A stretch of DNA of 64,000 bases from an uncultured Flavobacteriales bacterium (GTDB lineage: Bacteria > Bacteroidota > Bacteroidia > Flavobacteriales_D > Parvicellaceae), in contig CALSRM010000004.1 in NCBI GenBank assembly GCA_943788755.1, forward strand, positions 62,001-126,000. Reading direction: 5' to 3'. A program made the position numbers and the translations under genes. The notes beneath the pieces are model-generated. The model saw only the letters and a list, made by a program, of their open reading frames with translations. It made no database searches and had not been told where the DNA came from. Positions 26,751 through 35,085 of this stretch are shown here, piece after piece. Positions within the stretch are counted from its first letter, which is position 1, and each line of letters starts with the position of its first letter.

Positions 26751-27974
26751 ATGACGTATAAAGAAACGGTTGCTTTTCTTTTCGAACAACTTCCTCAATT
26801 TCAAAACATAGGAAGTAAAGCTTACAATGGCAAGTTAGATAACATCATTGATATTTGTGAATTATTAGACAATCCACAAAACAAATTCAAAACAATACAT
26901 GTTGCAGGAACAAACGGAAAAGGCTCCGTTTGTAATATGCTTGCCTCCATTTTAACCCAAAGCGGATATACCGTTGGATTATTTACCTCTCCTCACCTAC
27001 TCGACTTCAGAGAAAGAATAAGAATTAATGGAGAAGTTATATCAGAACAATATGTAATTGACTTTGTCCAAAACAACAAGGCTGTTTTCAATAAGATTAA
27101 ACCTTCCTTTTTTGAATGGAGCACAGCATTAGCTTTTGACTATTTTGAATCCAACAAAGTTGACATCGCGATTATAGAAACAGGCTTGGGTGGAAGATTA
27201 GATTCTACTAATATAATTTCTCCTCTCGTTAGCGTTATTACCTCCATCGGAATAGACCATACACAATACTTAGGAAACACTTTAGAAGCCATTGCAAGCG
27301 AAAAAGGTGGGATTATAAAGCCATACATTCCTGTTGTTCTAGGTGAGGGAATCGAAGTGCTATCTGTATTTGAAAAGATTGCTTCAAAAAACAACTCTCC
27401 ATTACATATAGCGTCTCAAAACAATAACCAACCTCTTTCTAGTCTCAAAGGTGACTTCCAAAAAAACAATGTAGCAACTGCCCTAACCGTTATTGATTTG
27501 ATCCAAGAAACATTTCCAACAATAACTTCTAGATCCATTAGCAAAGGATTACGCTCCATAAAAACAAACACTGGTTTAAGAGGGCGGTGGGAAACCTTAC
27601 AAAACTCACCTAAAGTTATTGCTGATATTGGCCATAATGTGCACGCAATTAAACAAACAGTAAAGGAACTAGAATTAGAAACTTATAATAATATTCATAT
27701 CATTTGGGGAATGGTTGCAGATAAAGAAGTAGATAAAGTCATTAATTTACTTCCGAAAAATGCTACTTATTATTTATGTACGCCTAATATTCCAAGAGCT
27801 TTAAGCGCAACAGAATTAGAAAAATCCTTCGCAGAAAAGCAAATTAAAATTAGCTTTTCGTCTTGTTCAGAAGCCTATAAAGCGGCTATGAAATCTGCAA
27901 ACTCAAATGATTTAATCTTAGTGGGTGGAAGCACTTTTGTGGTATCTGAAATACTTCACGATTTTTTTTCCTAA
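26751..27974 (+). CDS. folC: Folylpolyglutamate synthase/dihydrofolate synthase
   Basis: FolC adds glutamate to dihydropteroate and to folates, a Mur-ligase-type ATP-dependent reaction. The 407 residues begin with the substrate part, followed by the P-loop HVAGTNGKGSVCNMLASIL near residue 51, the SPHLLDFRERIRINGE folate loop, the TGLGGRLDSTNIISPLVSVITSIGIDH motif and the C-terminal domain with GRWETLQNSPKVIADIGHN. It follows tonB by 13 bases and may be the last gene of that transcript. Confidence 0.93.
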   Translation: MTYKETVAFLFEQLPQFQNIGSKAYNGKLDNIIDICELLDNPQNKFKTIHVAGTNGKGSVCNMLASILTQSGYTVGLFTSPHLLDFRERIRINGEVISEQYVIDFVQNNKAVFNKIKPSFFEWSTALAFDYFESNKVDIAIIETGLGGRLDSTNIISPLVSVITSIGIDHTQYLGNTLEAIASEKGGIIKPYIPVVLGEGIEVLSVFEKIASKNNSPLHIASQNNNQPLSSLKGDFQKNNVATALTVIDLIQETFPTITSRSISKGLRSIKTNTGLRGRWETLQNSPKVIADIGHNVHAIKQTVKELELETYNNIHIIWGMVADKEVDKVINLLPKNATYYLCTPNIPRALSATELEKSFAEKQIKISFSSCSEAYKAAMKSANSNDLILVGGSTFVVSEILHDFFS

Positions 27975-27977
27975 TTA

Positions 27978-28008
27978 TTTGGTGAGAGACAGAAAAGATA
28001 TATATTTG
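27978..28008 (+). promoter_or_regulatory. Promoter for the tRNA-Val region
   Basis: A TTTG at 27978-27981 and a TATATTTG at 28001-28008, 19 bases apart, match both Bacteroidota promoter boxes. Transcription would begin near 28014, so the tRNA precursor would include the broken tRNA-like segment as a leader of about 110 bases. Confidence 0.65.
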
Positions 28009-28024
28009 CACTCCTCAAATGAGA

Positions 28025-28065
28025 GGGCTCTTAGCTCATTCCGATTGCTATCGGAAGGTTCAGAG
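28025..28065 (+). pseudogene. Broken tRNA-Val 5' half with palindrome in the D-loop
   Basis: GGGCTCTTAGCTCA (28025-28038) and GGTTCAGAG (28057-28065) equal bases 1-14 and 18-26 of the intact tRNA-Val 87-100 bases downstream. Between them an 18-base palindrome stands in place of the three D-loop bases GTT. No anticodon arm, T arm or 3' acceptor strand follows, so it cannot make a tRNA. It looks like a duplicated tRNA start that received a mobile palindrome, or a duplication made during its insertion. Confidence 0.85.
28039..28056. repeat. 18-nt palindrome TTCCGAT-TGCT-ATCGGAA
   Basis: Perfect 7-bp arms with a four-base centre. The same arms, with the centre AATT, occur at 62089-62106 inside the TPP riboswitch. 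A related CCCGA/TCGGG hairpin lies at 28112-28127 and overlaps the first three bases of the intact tRNA. Confidence 0.92.
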
Positions 28066-28124
28066 AAAAAGTTACCTTTGAGGTGTTTGAAATAAAAAGA
28101 ATGTGGTAATACCCGAATATAATC

Positions 28125-28199
28125 GGGCTCTTAGCTCAGTTGGTTCAGAGCACCTGCCTTACAAGCAGGGGGTCGTAGGTTCGAATCCTACAGGGCCCA
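28125..28199 (+). tRNA. tRNA-Val (anticodon TAC)
   Basis: A full cloverleaf: acceptor GGGCTCT with AGGGCCC (one G-T and one other wobble-type pair), D arm GCTC/GAGC, anticodon arm CCTGC-CTTACAA-GCAGG with TAC at the anticodon, variable GGGTC, and T arm GTAGG-TTCGAAT-CCTAC. The discriminator base is A. CCA is not encoded and must be added by enzyme. It reads GUA and related valine codons. Confidence 0.97.
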
Positions 28200-28203
28200 C
28201 ATA

Positions 28204-28238
28204 AAAAGCTAGATACGAAAAGTATCTGGCTTTTTTTA
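28204..28238 (+). terminator. Intrinsic terminator after tRNA-Val
   Basis: AGCTAGATAC and GTATCTGGCT form a ten-pair stem with one G-T pair around a GAAAA loop, followed by seven T. It begins 8 bases after the tRNA. Confidence 0.9.
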
Positions 28239-28326
28239 TTTAAGGTCGTCAGAAATTCGTTTCTGTAAGAGACTGATCAAAAAACAACCTATGACAATAA
28301 TACTTACCTTTCACAAAAAATAACCC

Positions 28327-28659
28327 ATGACTAAAGTATGGCCTATTCCAGTTATTGCAATTTTAAACAAAGGGTTTTCCTTAGAAGAAATTGGAATAGA
28401 AAATTGGGCTTTTAAAACATCGGATGCTTTAATTGCCATAAGTAAACTTGCTAGAATAGGTGTTCCAGTTATAAAAGGAGATGTACTAGAATGCATGGAT
28501 GGAGCGATCGAAAAAAATTACGATGGTTGGGAATGTGAATTTCAATCCGGAGAACCAATAATTGATTTTATTAAGCGAAGCATGAATCAAGCAATGGACT
28601 ACATTGAAGATTACCCTTCAGACCCTAACATTCTATTTGTTTTAACTCCAGCAGTATAG
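28327..28659 (+). CDS. Imm40-like immunity protein, without a visible toxin
   Basis: This 110-residue cytoplasmic protein resembles immunity protein family Imm40. Family-like features are the start GFSLEEIGIENWAFKTSDALIAISKLARIGVPVIKGDVLE, then the EKNYDGWECEFQSGEPIIDFIKRSMNQAMDYIEDYP block and a final NILFVLTP strand. Such proteins protect a cell from a cognate polymorphic toxin. No toxin domain, Rhs or contact-dependent system lies next to it. The neighbours are tRNA-Val and a C1 peptidase on the same strand. It may be an orphan immunity gene kept against toxins of neighbours. The family match is from memory of the pattern and is moderately sure. Confidence 0.6.
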   Translation: MTKVWPIPVIAILNKGFSLEEIGIENWAFKTSDALIAISKLARIGVPVIKGDVLECMDGAIEKNYDGWECEFQSGEPIIDFIKRSMNQAMDYIEDYPSDPNILFVLTPAV

Positions 28660-28682
28660 CAAAACCATTCGTACCATTTTAA

Positions 28683-28713
28683 TTTGCAAACCACTAACAG
28701 TTTCCTAAATTTG
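28683..28713 (+). promoter_or_regulatory. Promoter for the C1 peptidase
   Basis: TTTG at 28683-28686 and TAAATTTG at 28706-28713, 19 bases apart, both match consensus exactly. The start codon lies 18 bases further on. Confidence 0.75.
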
Positions 28714-28731
28714 GCTACCAAAACGAGAATC

Positions 28732-29848
28732 ATGAAAAGAGTAATCATCATTGCCCTAGCTTTTACATTTAACTGCACAATAGCGCAAGATACGCTATCA
28801 TTCAAAAAAGTAGTTCAATGGGATGCCAACCCCGTCGAAAGCCAGGGACACACAGGAACATGTTGGAGCTTCTCAGCTGCTCTCTTTTTTAGAATCTGAA
28901 TTAATCAGAATGGGAAAAGGAACTCACAATCTTTCCGAAATTTTTATTGCAAGACAAGTGTACATTAACAAAGCGGAAAATTATGTCCGAAGACATGGGA
29001 AAACGCAATTTGGAGAAGGAAGTTTAGGGCATGACTTATTAAATGCTGTAGACGTGTACGGAATTGTTCCTAATGAAGTTTTTAACGGACTACAAATGGA
29101 CACAGAAAAACACAATCATGCTGAATTGGCAAGTATTCTAGAAGGGTTTTTAAAAGCTATTATAGCAAACAAAGGAGGAAAACTAACTCCAATGTGGAGA
29201 AATGGATACAGTGCTTTACTAAATGTTTATTTAGGAGAATATCCTCATAACTTTTCTTATAACAAGAAATCGTACACACCAAAAAGTTTTGCTGAGGAAT
29301 TAGGGTTATTAAGCAAAAACTACATTACATTGACCTCTTACACGCATCAGCCTTTCTATACCAACTTTGTATTGGACATTCCGGATAACTGGGATAATGG
29401 TCGATTTTACAACGTTCAATTAGATGAAATGATAGAGACTGCTAAAAAAGCTTTGAAAGATGGATTTACACTTGACTGGGATGCAGATGTTAGTAATAAT
29501 GGATTTAACTCAAAGGAAGGCATTGCAATTGAATCACCAGAGGGTGAAAAACCAAATTTTATTACCACAGCTAAGGAAAAGGTAGTAACTCAACAAATGA
29601 GACAAGAATACTATGATAATTACACAGTAGGTGATGATCACTTAATGCATATTGTTGGATTAGCAAAAGGAGTAGATGGTAAAGATTATTTCATTGTCAA
29701 AAATTCCTGGGGAGATGAAAGAGGTTTAGATGATTTCAAGGGCCATATTCTTGTCTCAGAAGCATACTTTAGAATGAATACTATTTCTATCCTACTTCAC
29801 AAAGGTGCTCTATCTAAGGAATTAAAAGGGAAGTTAAAGATTAACTAA
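28732..29848 (+). CDS. C1 family peptidase, aminopeptidase C-like (frame break near 28879)
   Basis: A papain-fold cysteine peptidase of the PepC/bleomycin hydrolase group, here with a signal peptide (about residues 1-18, ending TIAQ), so it acts in the periplasm or outside. The catalytic Cys44 lies in GHTGTCWSFSALSFLESE, the His in DDHLMHIVGLA, and the Asn in YFIVKNSWGDE. One extra G near 28879 separates the first 49 residues from the rest. Removing it restores CWSFSALSFLESELIRMGKG, the family consensus, and a product of about 371 residues. The start at 28732 is chosen over an upstream in-frame ATG because it opens the signal peptide. Confidence 0.87.
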
Positions 29849-29887
29849 AACAACACTTTACTTCTACTAGCATATTTGATTTTATAT

Positions 29888-29895
29888 TACTTTCG
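29888..29895 (+). promoter_or_regulatory. Promoter -7 element TACTTTCG
   Basis: A one-mismatch TAnnTTTG element ends 4 bases before the ATG at 29900, which supports that start and a leaderless transcript. Confidence 0.5.
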
Positions 29896-29899
29896 CAGC

Positions 29900-30715
29900 A
29901 TGAAACCTATTCTATTCATAGCTATCCTGTTTTTTGCCATTGCTTGCATGCCACCGCCAAAGGAAAAAAAAATTGAAAAAATTGACGAAGGCAAATTTGA
30001 CAGTTTACACATGGATGCAACTCCAATCTCAAAGCAATCAGATAGTCGCTTCATACAGCACGACTCTTTCCCTTCTAGAGATAGCTTATTAATGTTCGCT
30101 GATATCTACGAAAGAAAAGATAGTAAGCCCAATGTTCTACTATGTCACCAAGCAGGATATAGTAGAGGTGAATATCGAGAAACTGCATTCAGAATTGGTA
30201 GCATCGGATTTTCAAGTATTGCCATTGACCAACGATCAGGAAATAAAGCAAACAACATTTTAAATAAAACGGCTCAACTAGCTAAAGAAAAAGAATTACC
30301 TACGGAATACCTAGATGCAAAACAGGATATTGAGGCTGCGATTGATTATTTATTTAAACTTAATGATAATCAATCCATTGTATTAGTAGGAAGCTCCTAC
30401 TCTGCTTCACTGGTTTTGTTAATTGGCAAAAACAACGACAAAGTAAAAGCAGTAGCAGCTTTTAGCCCTGGAGAATATATTAAAGGAATAAATATTAAAG
30501 ATTCAATCATAGGATACAACAAACCAATTTTTATTACCTCCTCTAAAACAGAAACAGAGGCTTCTAAAACGCTTATTTCTGGAATAGACACTGTTTGGGT
30601 AAACCACTTCCAACCTGATTTTGAAGGAATTCATGGTTCAAGCGCACTGTGGGAAACTACAGAAGGTAATGAGAAATATTGGGGTGCTTTTAAAACTTTT
30701 TTAAAAGGATTATAA
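29900..30715 (+). CDS. Alpha/beta hydrolase lipoprotein
   Basis: A membrane-anchored hydrolase of unknown substrate, 271 residues. The ATG at 29900 begins a lipoprotein signal with lipobox FAIAC (Cys17). The upstream in-frame start at 29876 would place eight residues ahead of it. The fold shows the first strand and oxyanion region NVLLCHQAGYSRGEYRE, SSIAIDQRSGNKANN, the nucleophile elbow VLVGSSYSAS with Ser in GSSYS, and a late His in GIHGSSALW. The closest described group is the dienelactone-hydrolase-like family. It follows the C1 peptidase with its own promoter. Confidence 0.75.
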   Translation: MKPILFIAILFFAIACMPPPKEKKIEKIDEGKFDSLHMDATPISKQSDSRFIQHDSFPSRDSLLMFADIYERKDSKPNVLLCHQAGYSRGEYRETAFRIGSIGFSSIAIDQRSGNKANNILNKTAQLAKEKELPTEYLDAKQDIEAAIDYLFKLNDNQSIVLVGSSYSASLVLLIGKNNDKVKAVAAFSPGEYIKGINIKDSIIGYNKPIFITSSKTETEASKTLISGIDTVWVNHFQPDFEGIHGSSALWETTEGNEKYWGAFKTFLKGL

Positions 30716-30774
30716 ATGAGCACAAGCATTTGTTACAGATGAAATTTAAGGTAACGATGCCCTCATTAAATTAG

Positions 30775-30798
30775 TTGACTGAGCGTAGCCGAAGTCAA
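30775..30798. repeat. REP-like hairpin between convergent genes
   Basis: TTGACT and AGTCAA arms enclose GAGCGTAGCCGA. Repeats of the kind TTGACT..GAGCG..CGAAGTCAA are familiar between genes in Bacteroidota. It lies in the gap between two converging genes, and the stop codon of mazG (30795-30797) falls within its right arm, so it may also serve as a 3' end structure. Confidence 0.65.
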
Positions 30799-31134
30799 TG
30801 TAATTTCTGATTGTTATGATGCCTATCTGCATCTCTAATCGTTTTCTTATTTAAGTTTTTTTCTAATGCTTCTTCCAAATTTACTCCTGTTTGATTGGCT
30901 AAGCAAAGTAACACAAACAATACATCTGCCATTTCATCTCCCAAGTCCTTATCTTTATCTGACTCCTTTTCTGATTGCTCGCCATACCTTCTACCAATAA
31001 TACGAGCAACTTCTCCAACTTCTTCCGTTAGCATTGCCATATTTGTTAGTTCACTAAAATAACGAACACCAAATTGCTTGATCCAATTATCCACTTTCTT
31101 TCTGAGCTTCTTTTATACCTAACGCATTTTTCAT
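30795..31134 (-). CDS. MazG-like nucleotide pyrophosphohydrolase (frame break near 31096)
   Basis: A small all-alpha NTP pyrophosphohydrolase that removes abnormal nucleotides. The core is LTEEVGEVARIIGRRYGEQSEKESDKDKDLGDEMADVLFVLLCLAN, with the metal-binding EExxE and ExxD motifs. The frame opens at a GTG (VDNWIKQFGVRYF). The family reads EAQKEVDNWI there, and EAQKE is present just upstream in another frame, so one A in GAAAG is extra. Corrected, the ATG at 31134 gives MKNALGIKEAQKEVDNW and about 112 residues. That ATG overlaps the putative acyltransferase stop as ATGA. Confidence 0.8.
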
Positions 31135-32467
31135 TTTTGATATGATTTGTGTACAAACTCCTTTAACTTTTCGTGTTGAATTTTTAACTTTTCTAAAAGT
31201 GTCACCTTTTTGCTTTTGGAGTTTATTGTAACGTATTTTTCCTTTCAACTTTAAGAACGAAATCCAATATTTATAGCTAATCCAAGCTGAAACAATTAAT
31301 GACCCAAAGTACATTGCCCAATAATAATTATCTGTAAATATTGCGACCAAACTAATTTGAATTCCCCAAAAAATCACAAACAAAATGGATCCAGCAAGTA
31401 ATTTTATCGAAGCATGAAAGTGAATATCAGCTACTTTTTTCTCTACGAACCAAGCGGGAATTCGATAAGGCAAATAACTATTAAGCATTCCATATAAATG
31501 CAATGGAAAAAGTAGAATTAATAAAAAGACGTGACCAAAAACAGCGTAACTCTCTTTATTAAATAACCAAGCAGACAGCTTCTCTTTCTTAATACCTTCC
31601 TTAAATTCTAAAGCTACTTTTAGGACTACATTCGCATTTTCAACATCCTTTTCAATGTAACTCTCAGCTTTCTCGATATATCCTTTTTGTCTCTTGAATT
31701 CCGAAACTAAATCATTACGCTCATTCTTGCTCCAACAAACCAATTTCAGCATCAAAAGTTTTCATCGTGAAATGAATCAAATCATAATAATCCATTTTCT
31801 GAATATCTATCATTTGATCACTCATTCGCTTTCTGAGCTCACCAACAAGTTCAATATAATTTTCTTCTTGCTTCGCTGAATTATCTGCGATGTAATCTTT
31901 AATAGCTATTGGCGTTCCAAATTGAATGAGTAGGTCGCCGCCCATATTTTCAAATTTCCCATAATTAATTCCAACCGGAACTACCTGAACATCCAATTCG
32001 TTATTATACTTAGCCTCTGCTCCAACTGCTATTCTGAAAATACCTTTTTTCAATGACCTTAATTGCTGATGCTTCCCATGATTACCTTCTGGAAATATTA
32101 CAATCCTTCTGTTTTTAGCCAGTAAATCATAAAACTGTTCAAATACCTCTTCATTTTTATCTCTATAATCAGCGCCATCCCGTTCTCGATAAATGGGAAG
32201 TGCATTTAAACTGGTTAACATAAAACTGGCTGCTTTCTTTTTGAAAATATCTGATCTTGCTAGAAAATATATTGGTGAACGCGTTACATATCCTAGGATA
32301 GCACCTTCTAAAAAAGCATTTTGATGATTTCCAGCAAATAGAATTGGTTTTCCTTTCGGAATATTCTCTTTTCCAACTACTTTATATTTTCGATAAAAAG
32401 AACGTATTCCTATTGTAGTAAATATATAACCAAACAAATACCCTAATGACCAGTTTCTAATTCTCAT
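31131..32467 (-). CDS. Membrane 1-acylglycerol-3-phosphate acyltransferase family protein (two frame breaks)
   Basis: A PlsC-like acyltransferase that probably transfers a fatty acid to a lipid head group at the inner membrane. The first 240 residues hold the acceptor motif FAGNHQNAFLEG (H-x4-D-like site, here HQNAFLE), LPIYRERDG, VIFPEGNHGKHQQLR and VPVGINYG. The rest has about four membrane helices (GHVFLLILLFPLHLYGMLNSYLPYRIPAWF, LLAGSILFVIFWGIQ, YYWAMYFGSLIVSAW), as in the long Bacteroidota form. One extra base near 31727 separates the parts. A second break near 31183 is inferred. Without it the chain would end at 31087 in the mazG reading region. With both corrected it is about 444 residues. 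The ATG at 32467 follows dtd by 5 bases. Confidence 0.7.
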
Positions 32468-32472
32468 ATAGC

Positions 32473-32926
32473 TTATTCTTTTGATTTTGAATCTATCCAA
32501 ATACTGACCGGCCCATCATTTATTAAACTAACTTTCATATCGGCTCCAAACTCTCCTGTTTCAATTTCTTTACCTAAAACTTGAGTCAGTCGCGAAACAA
32601 ACTCTTCATACAAAGGCAATGCAACTTCTGGACGAGCAGCCTTAATATACGATGGCCGATTCCCTTTTTTTGTGCTAGCATGCAGCGTAAACTGACTCAC
32701 AACTAACGCTTCACCGTTTGTATCCATCAATGATAAATTCATTATTCCTTCAGCGTCTGGAAATATCCTCAATTTAGCAATTTTGGCACACAACCAATCA
32801 ATATCCTCTTGATTATCCTGCGTTTTCAATTCCTAATAAAATTAGAACTCCACTGCCTATTTCACTGCGAATTTCATTCTCAACTACAACTGAAGCTTCC
32901 GATACTCTTTGAACAAAAACCCTCAT
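32473..32926 (-). CDS. dtd: D-aminoacyl-tRNA deacylase (frame break near 32818)
   Basis: DTD releases D-amino acids wrongly attached to tRNA. The first part, MRVFVQRVSEASVVVENEIRSEIGSGVLILLGIE, is the typical start and lies in a different frame from the remainder, DNQEDIDWLCAKIAKLRIF..VVSQFTLHASTKKGNRPSY..GPVSIWIDS. One extra G near 32818 explains the shift; removing it gives ENADNQEDIDW and 150 residues, the standard length. SQFTL and GPV are the active-site motifs. The ATG overlaps the rsgA stop as TAATG, so the two are translationally coupled. Confidence 0.88.
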
Positions 32927-33868
32927 TAATAATCTACTGTTCTATAATTCTCATCATCTCCGTGGTACATCGAAAGATAGTTTTTATACCTAAACTCCTC
33001 CACTCTTCCCGTTTTAACTGCTTTTGTAATCGCACAAGAAGGTTCTTTTAAATGTTGACAGTTATGGAATTTACATTCGGGTAATAACGCCCTCATTTCT
33101 AAAAAATAATGACTCAATTCTTCCTTTTCAATATCTACAATCCCTAACCCTTTGATTCCCGGAGTATCTATTATAAATCCTCCAAACGCCAATTCAAACA
33201 TTTCCGCAAAAGTTGTAGTATGCTTTCCTTTAAAGTGTGATTCTGAGATATCGCCCGTTTTTAATGCTAGATTGCTATCAATCCTTATTAATTAATGTAG
33301 ATTTACCTGCTCCTGAGTGACCGCTCAGCATGGTTGTCTTATCTTCAAGCATTTCCTTAATTTCTGTCAATCCTGCACCCGTTTCAGCAGAAACATCCAA
33401 ACAATGATAGCCAACCTTAGAATAAGCAATCATCAATTCTTCCAATTTTAATTGGTCCTTTTCCGAGTATATATCAATTTTATTAAAGACTATTGTTACT
33501 GGGATGTGATAAGCTTCCGCTGTTATTAAAAACCGATCAATAAACCCCGTTTGAGTGACTGGATTAGAAATAGTAACCACCAAAAGAGCACGATCGATAT
33601 TGCATGCAATTATTTGTGCCTGCTTAGATAAATTTACCGATTTACGAATTATGTAATTTTTACGCGGATGGATTTTTGTTATTACGGCAGTATTATCCTT
33701 TTCCAAAGTAAAGTCTACCAGATCTCCAACCGCAACCGGGTTGGTTGTTTTTATACCTTGTATTCTAAATTTACCTTTAATGCGAGCCTCAACTTCCTCA
33801 CCTTCTTTTGTTCGGATTAAATACCAACTTCCTGTTGACCGTATCACTATAGCCCCTTGTAAAATCAT
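32926..33868 (-). CDS. rsgA: Ribosome small subunit GTPase RsgA (frame break near 33283)
   Basis: RsgA is a circularly permuted GTPase that checks late maturation of the 30S subunit. Residues 1-75 form the OB fold, starting MILQGAIVIRSTGSWYLI. The GTPase motifs appear in permuted order: FNKIDIY (G4), SAETGAG (G5), LSGHSGAGKSTLIN (G1) and DTPGIK (G3). The C-terminal zinc site is CKFHNCQHLKEPSC. One extra G near 33283 breaks the frame between G1 and the switch region; removing it gives 313 residues. The ATG at 33868 matches the family start, and an in-frame ATG further up adds 24 residues unlike the family. It heads the rsgA-dtd-acyltransferase-mazG operon. Confidence 0.92.
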
Positions 33869-34041
33869 TTTCGTAAAAGTAGTGAAAATGAAGTGGTATA
33901 AATAATTCCACCTATAACTTAAATCCTTATTTGACTCCAATATATATTAGCTATCCTAGAAATTACTGATAATAAAAGTAATCCCACACTAAATTGTTAA
34001 TGAATGTTTATGACATCTTATTCACTTCCCTTAATTATAGA

Positions 34042-34049
34042 TATATTTG
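34042..34049 (+). promoter_or_regulatory. Promoter -7 element TATATTTG for gldA
   Basis: An exact TAnnTTTG match about 60 bases before the gldA start, in the 240-base gap between rsgA and gldA. The leader would be about 53 bases. The rest of the gap shows no other clear signal. Confidence 0.55.
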
Positions 34050-34108
34050 CAATATGAATAGAGATTAGATATTCTTTGTTTTTTATTTTCATCTTACAAA
34101 TATAAGTT

Positions 34109-35020
34109 GTGTCGATATCAGTCAAAAACGTTACAAAAAAATACGGAAGTCAAAACGCTCTAGATAACATTTCATTTGAAATCTCTAAGGGAGAAATAGT
34201 AGGTTTTTTGGGCCCAAATGGAGCTGGAAAGTCTACCTCCATGAAAATAATTACTTGTTTTATTCCACAAACAAATGGTGAAGTAAAAGTTTGTGGATTA
34301 GATGTAAATGAAGAGCCAATAAAAGTAAAACGAAAAATAGGATACCTCCCAGAACACAACCCTTTGTATCTGGACATGTATGTAAAAGAGTATTTACTTT
34401 TTCTTGCTCGTTTGCACAAGGTCAAAAATAAGAAGGAAAGAGTTGCTGAGATGATTAAATCTGTTGGGCTAGAAATGGAACAACATAAAAAAATAGGTGC
34501 TTTATCAAAAGGGTATCGACAAAGAGTTGGATTAGCGCAAGCGATGTTGCATAACCCAGAAGTATTAATTCTTGATGAACCTACCAGCGGTTTAGATCCA
34601 AACCAACTAGTTGAAATCCGCGAATTAATTAAAACTTTCGGAAAAGACAAGACAATTTTACTTTCTACTCATATCATGCAAGAGGTGGAAGCTATTTGTG
34701 ACCGAATAATAATCATAAACGATGGTAAAATTATTGCAGATGAGAAAACCAGTGAAATTCAATCTAAAGTTGTTAAAAAGCAAGTCATAAAGGTTGAGTT
34801 CGACACTAACGTAAGCAGAGCTAAATTAAATTCAATTACTGGCGTTGCAAGTGCAAAAGAAGTTTCTGACAAAATTTGGATACTCGAATCCAAAACGGAT
34901 AGAGATATCCGAAAAGAGATTTCAAAATTTGCACAAACCAATAATTTACTGGTTTTGGCAATGCAAAAAGAAGATGAATCTTTGGAAAATGTATTTAAAG
35001 AGCTGACTTCAAAAAAATAA
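34109..35020 (+). CDS. gldA: Gliding motility ABC transporter ATP-binding protein GldA
   Basis: The ATPase subunit of the Gld ABC transporter associated with Bacteroidota gliding. In 303 residues: Walker A GPNGAGKST near residue 38, the Q loop region KRKIGYLPEHNPLYLDMYVKEYL that is characteristic of GldA, signature LSKGYRQRVGLAQAML, Walker B VLILDEPTSGLDPNQLVEIR, and the switch His in LLSTHIMQEVEAICD. A regulatory C-terminal domain follows. The start is GTG at 34109. The permease genes gldF and gldG are not adjacent, which is also common in relatives. With the T9SS block at 11-19 kb it suggests a gliding organism. Confidence 0.88.
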   Translation: MSISVKNVTKKYGSQNALDNISFEISKGEIVGFLGPNGAGKSTSMKIITCFIPQTNGEVKVCGLDVNEEPIKVKRKIGYLPEHNPLYLDMYVKEYLLFLARLHKVKNKKERVAEMIKSVGLEMEQHKKIGALSKGYRQRVGLAQAMLHNPEVLILDEPTSGLDPNQLVEIRELIKTFGKDKTILLSTHIMQEVEAICDRIIIINDGKIIADEKTSEIQSKVVKKQVIKVEFDTNVSRAKLNSITGVASAKEVSDKIWILESKTDRDIRKEISKFAQTNNLLVLAMQKEDESLENVFKELTSKK

Positions 35021-35043
35021 TTACCTTTTTTTGAAGTATTCTA

Positions 35044-35073
35044 TTTGTCAGTTATTTAATTTTTATAAATTCG
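35044..35073 (+). promoter_or_regulatory. Promoter for the metK leader
   Basis: TTTG at 35044-35047 and TAAATTCG at 35066-35073, 18 bases apart. Transcription would start near 35079, a few bases before the candidate riboswitch. Confidence 0.65.
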
Positions 35074-35085
35074 CACTCGAAATTA

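Noticed and set aside
28025..28124. A second functional tRNA upstream of tRNA-Val
   Set aside because: Only the 5' half is present. Anticodon arm, T arm and 3' acceptor strand are missing.
28327..30715. A defence or toxin island after the tRNA
   Set aside because: Apart from the Imm40-like gene, the neighbours are a peptidase, a hydrolase and housekeeping genes; no integrase or direct repeat of the tRNA end marks an island.
34150..34650. A 166-codon minus-strand frame within gldA
   Set aside because: It lies wholly inside the strongly supported gldA gene and has no coherent motif.
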